Shown here: positions 5,865 through 6,415 of the stretch, one piece after another | Position numbering within the stretch: the stretch's first letter is position 1 | Layout of the letters: the number at the start of each line of letters is the position of its first letter | NCBI GenBank assembly: GCA_014728425.1 | Contig: WJLO01000055.1 | Span: 1 to 6,415, forward strand | Origin: Minisyncoccota bacterium | GTDB taxonomy: Bacteria > Patescibacteriota > Microgenomatia > UBA1400 > PJMF01 | DNA length: 6,415 nt | Direction: 5' to 3' | Program-made: the position numbers and the translations under genes | The notes under the pieces: generated by a model | Told to the model about the DNA's origin: nothing | The model's input: the letters and a program-made list of their open reading frames with translations, nothing else | Databases searched by the model: none

Positions 5865-6415
5865 TTAGTATGGATGATTAGTGGTTTTAAAAGATTGAGG
5901 TTGAGTAATTATTGGATTCCAATTTAGCCAGATAATTAGTAATAACAAGCCAATTTGTTGAGTTAATAAATAATGATCTAAGACTATGATTGGTGCTAAA
6001 ATCAGCAAGCCAGGCTGTTTCCAAGACTTAGTTAATGCTAAAACTAGTAGCCCTAATAAACCGGTCTCTGCCAACCAAAGCAAGCCAAGATGATGAGCTG
6101 GTTGAGTAAAATCAACAAGCTCATTATTAACAACATAATCTTCTACTTGAGTAGTAAATTGATTAAAGCCAACTCCAAAGACTGGCTGAGCTAACCACAT
6201 TTTAAGAGCAGCTTGGTTAAGCATATGCCGGCGAGTCAGACCTAATTGCTGAGGATAAATCTTGGCTAGTTGAGCAATTAGTATAGGAGTAAGTACCAAC
6301 ACAATAATTAATTTATGTAGCCTAAGTTTGACTCGCGTTAGTTTGTGTTTTGTTAACCACCATAAGCCCAGCCAAAGAGTTAACCAAGCCGAAACCGAGC
6401 GGGTTAGATAAAGGG
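5865..6415 (-). CDS. O-antigen ligase/polymerase-like membrane protein (Wzy_C type), C-terminal part; 5' end beyond window
   Basis: The frame is open from the right edge to the TAA at 5867-5865, giving 182 visible residues. A GTG at 6302 could be read as a start, but the frame continues upstream through hydrophobic sequence that fits the family, so the true start lies outside the window. Visible features, numbered from the first complete codon: an LTRSVSAW stretch (3-10) like the family's conserved T-x-SR-x-AW segment; a hydrophobic helix (about 36-50); R61-R62 followed by a helix and QPVFGVGFNQF (76-86), the typical P-x-x-GvG motif; QPAHH (104-108), where relatives usually have QP-x-HN; LAETGLLGLL (114-123); and two further membrane stretches. 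Family members polymerise or ligate surface polysaccharides on undecaprenyl carriers at the outer face of the cytoplasmic membrane. Whether this one acts as polymerase or ligase, and on which glycan or protein, cannot be told. It converges on the PBP gene. Confidence 0.8.
   Translation of the reverse strand, partial: LYLTRSVSAWLTLWLGLWWLTKHKLTRVKLRLHKLIIVLVLTPILIAQLAKIYPQQLGLTRRHMLNQAALKMWLAQPVFGVGFNQFTTQVEDYVVNNELVDFTQPAHHLGLLWLAETGLLGLLVLALTKSWKQPGLLILAPIIVLDHYLLTQQIGLLLLIIWLNWNPIITQPQSFKTTNHPY

Noticed and set aside
1..6415. CRISPR array, tRNA, rRNA, insertion sequence or defence-system genes
   Set aside because: No regularly spaced repeats, tRNA-like cloverleaf, rRNA segments, transposase motifs or terminal inverted repeats were seen on either strand by reading.

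Overview
The window looks like a piece of chromosome from a low-to-moderate GC bacterium, read with the standard bacterial code (complete genes end in TAA, no internal TGA). A long divergent PRPP synthetase, a class A penicillin-binding protein with an Ig-like and Pro/Thr tail, and a nearby O-antigen-ligase-type membrane protein would fit a Patescibacteria/CPR (Microgenomates-like) genome. That placement is inference from gene style only; no rRNA or other marker is present.

Layout. (1) Positions 1-1518, minus strand: an uninterrupted 506-codon reading frame that leaves the left edge without a stop. It encodes an unrecognised protein with three four-cysteine zinc-ribbon-like modules. (2) 1519-1728: a 210-bp divergent intergenic region with an extended -10 box for the left gene and a good -35/-10 promoter for the right gene. 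(3) 1729-2991, plus strand: a PRPP-synthetase family protein of 420 residues, longer than and divergent from the usual ~310-residue enzyme. (4) 2992-3036: a 45-bp gap holding four C4 runs (a G-quadruplex motif on the minus strand) overlapping a promoter whose start point would fall at or next to the following ATG. (5) 3037-5778, plus strand: a complete bifunctional class A penicillin-binding protein with all glycosyltransferase and transpeptidase motifs. (6) 5779-5864: an AT-rich convergent gap with an imperfect hairpin. (7) 5865-6415, minus strand: the C-terminal part of an O-antigen ligase/polymerase-like (Wzy_C) membrane protein that runs off the right edge.

Functionally, the right half concerns the cell envelope: peptidoglycan synthesis next to polysaccharide polymerisation or ligation. 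PRPP synthetase supplies nucleotide precursors, and the zinc-ribbon protein has no assignable role. Arginine codon choice changes sharply near position 3000: the two left genes use mainly AGA/AGG, while the penicillin-binding protein uses almost only CGN. This suggests that the two halves have different histories or expression classes. None of the three visible gene starts has a convincing Shine-Dalgarno sequence, and two have an extended -10 box 6-7 nt before the ATG, which suggests leaderless transcripts.
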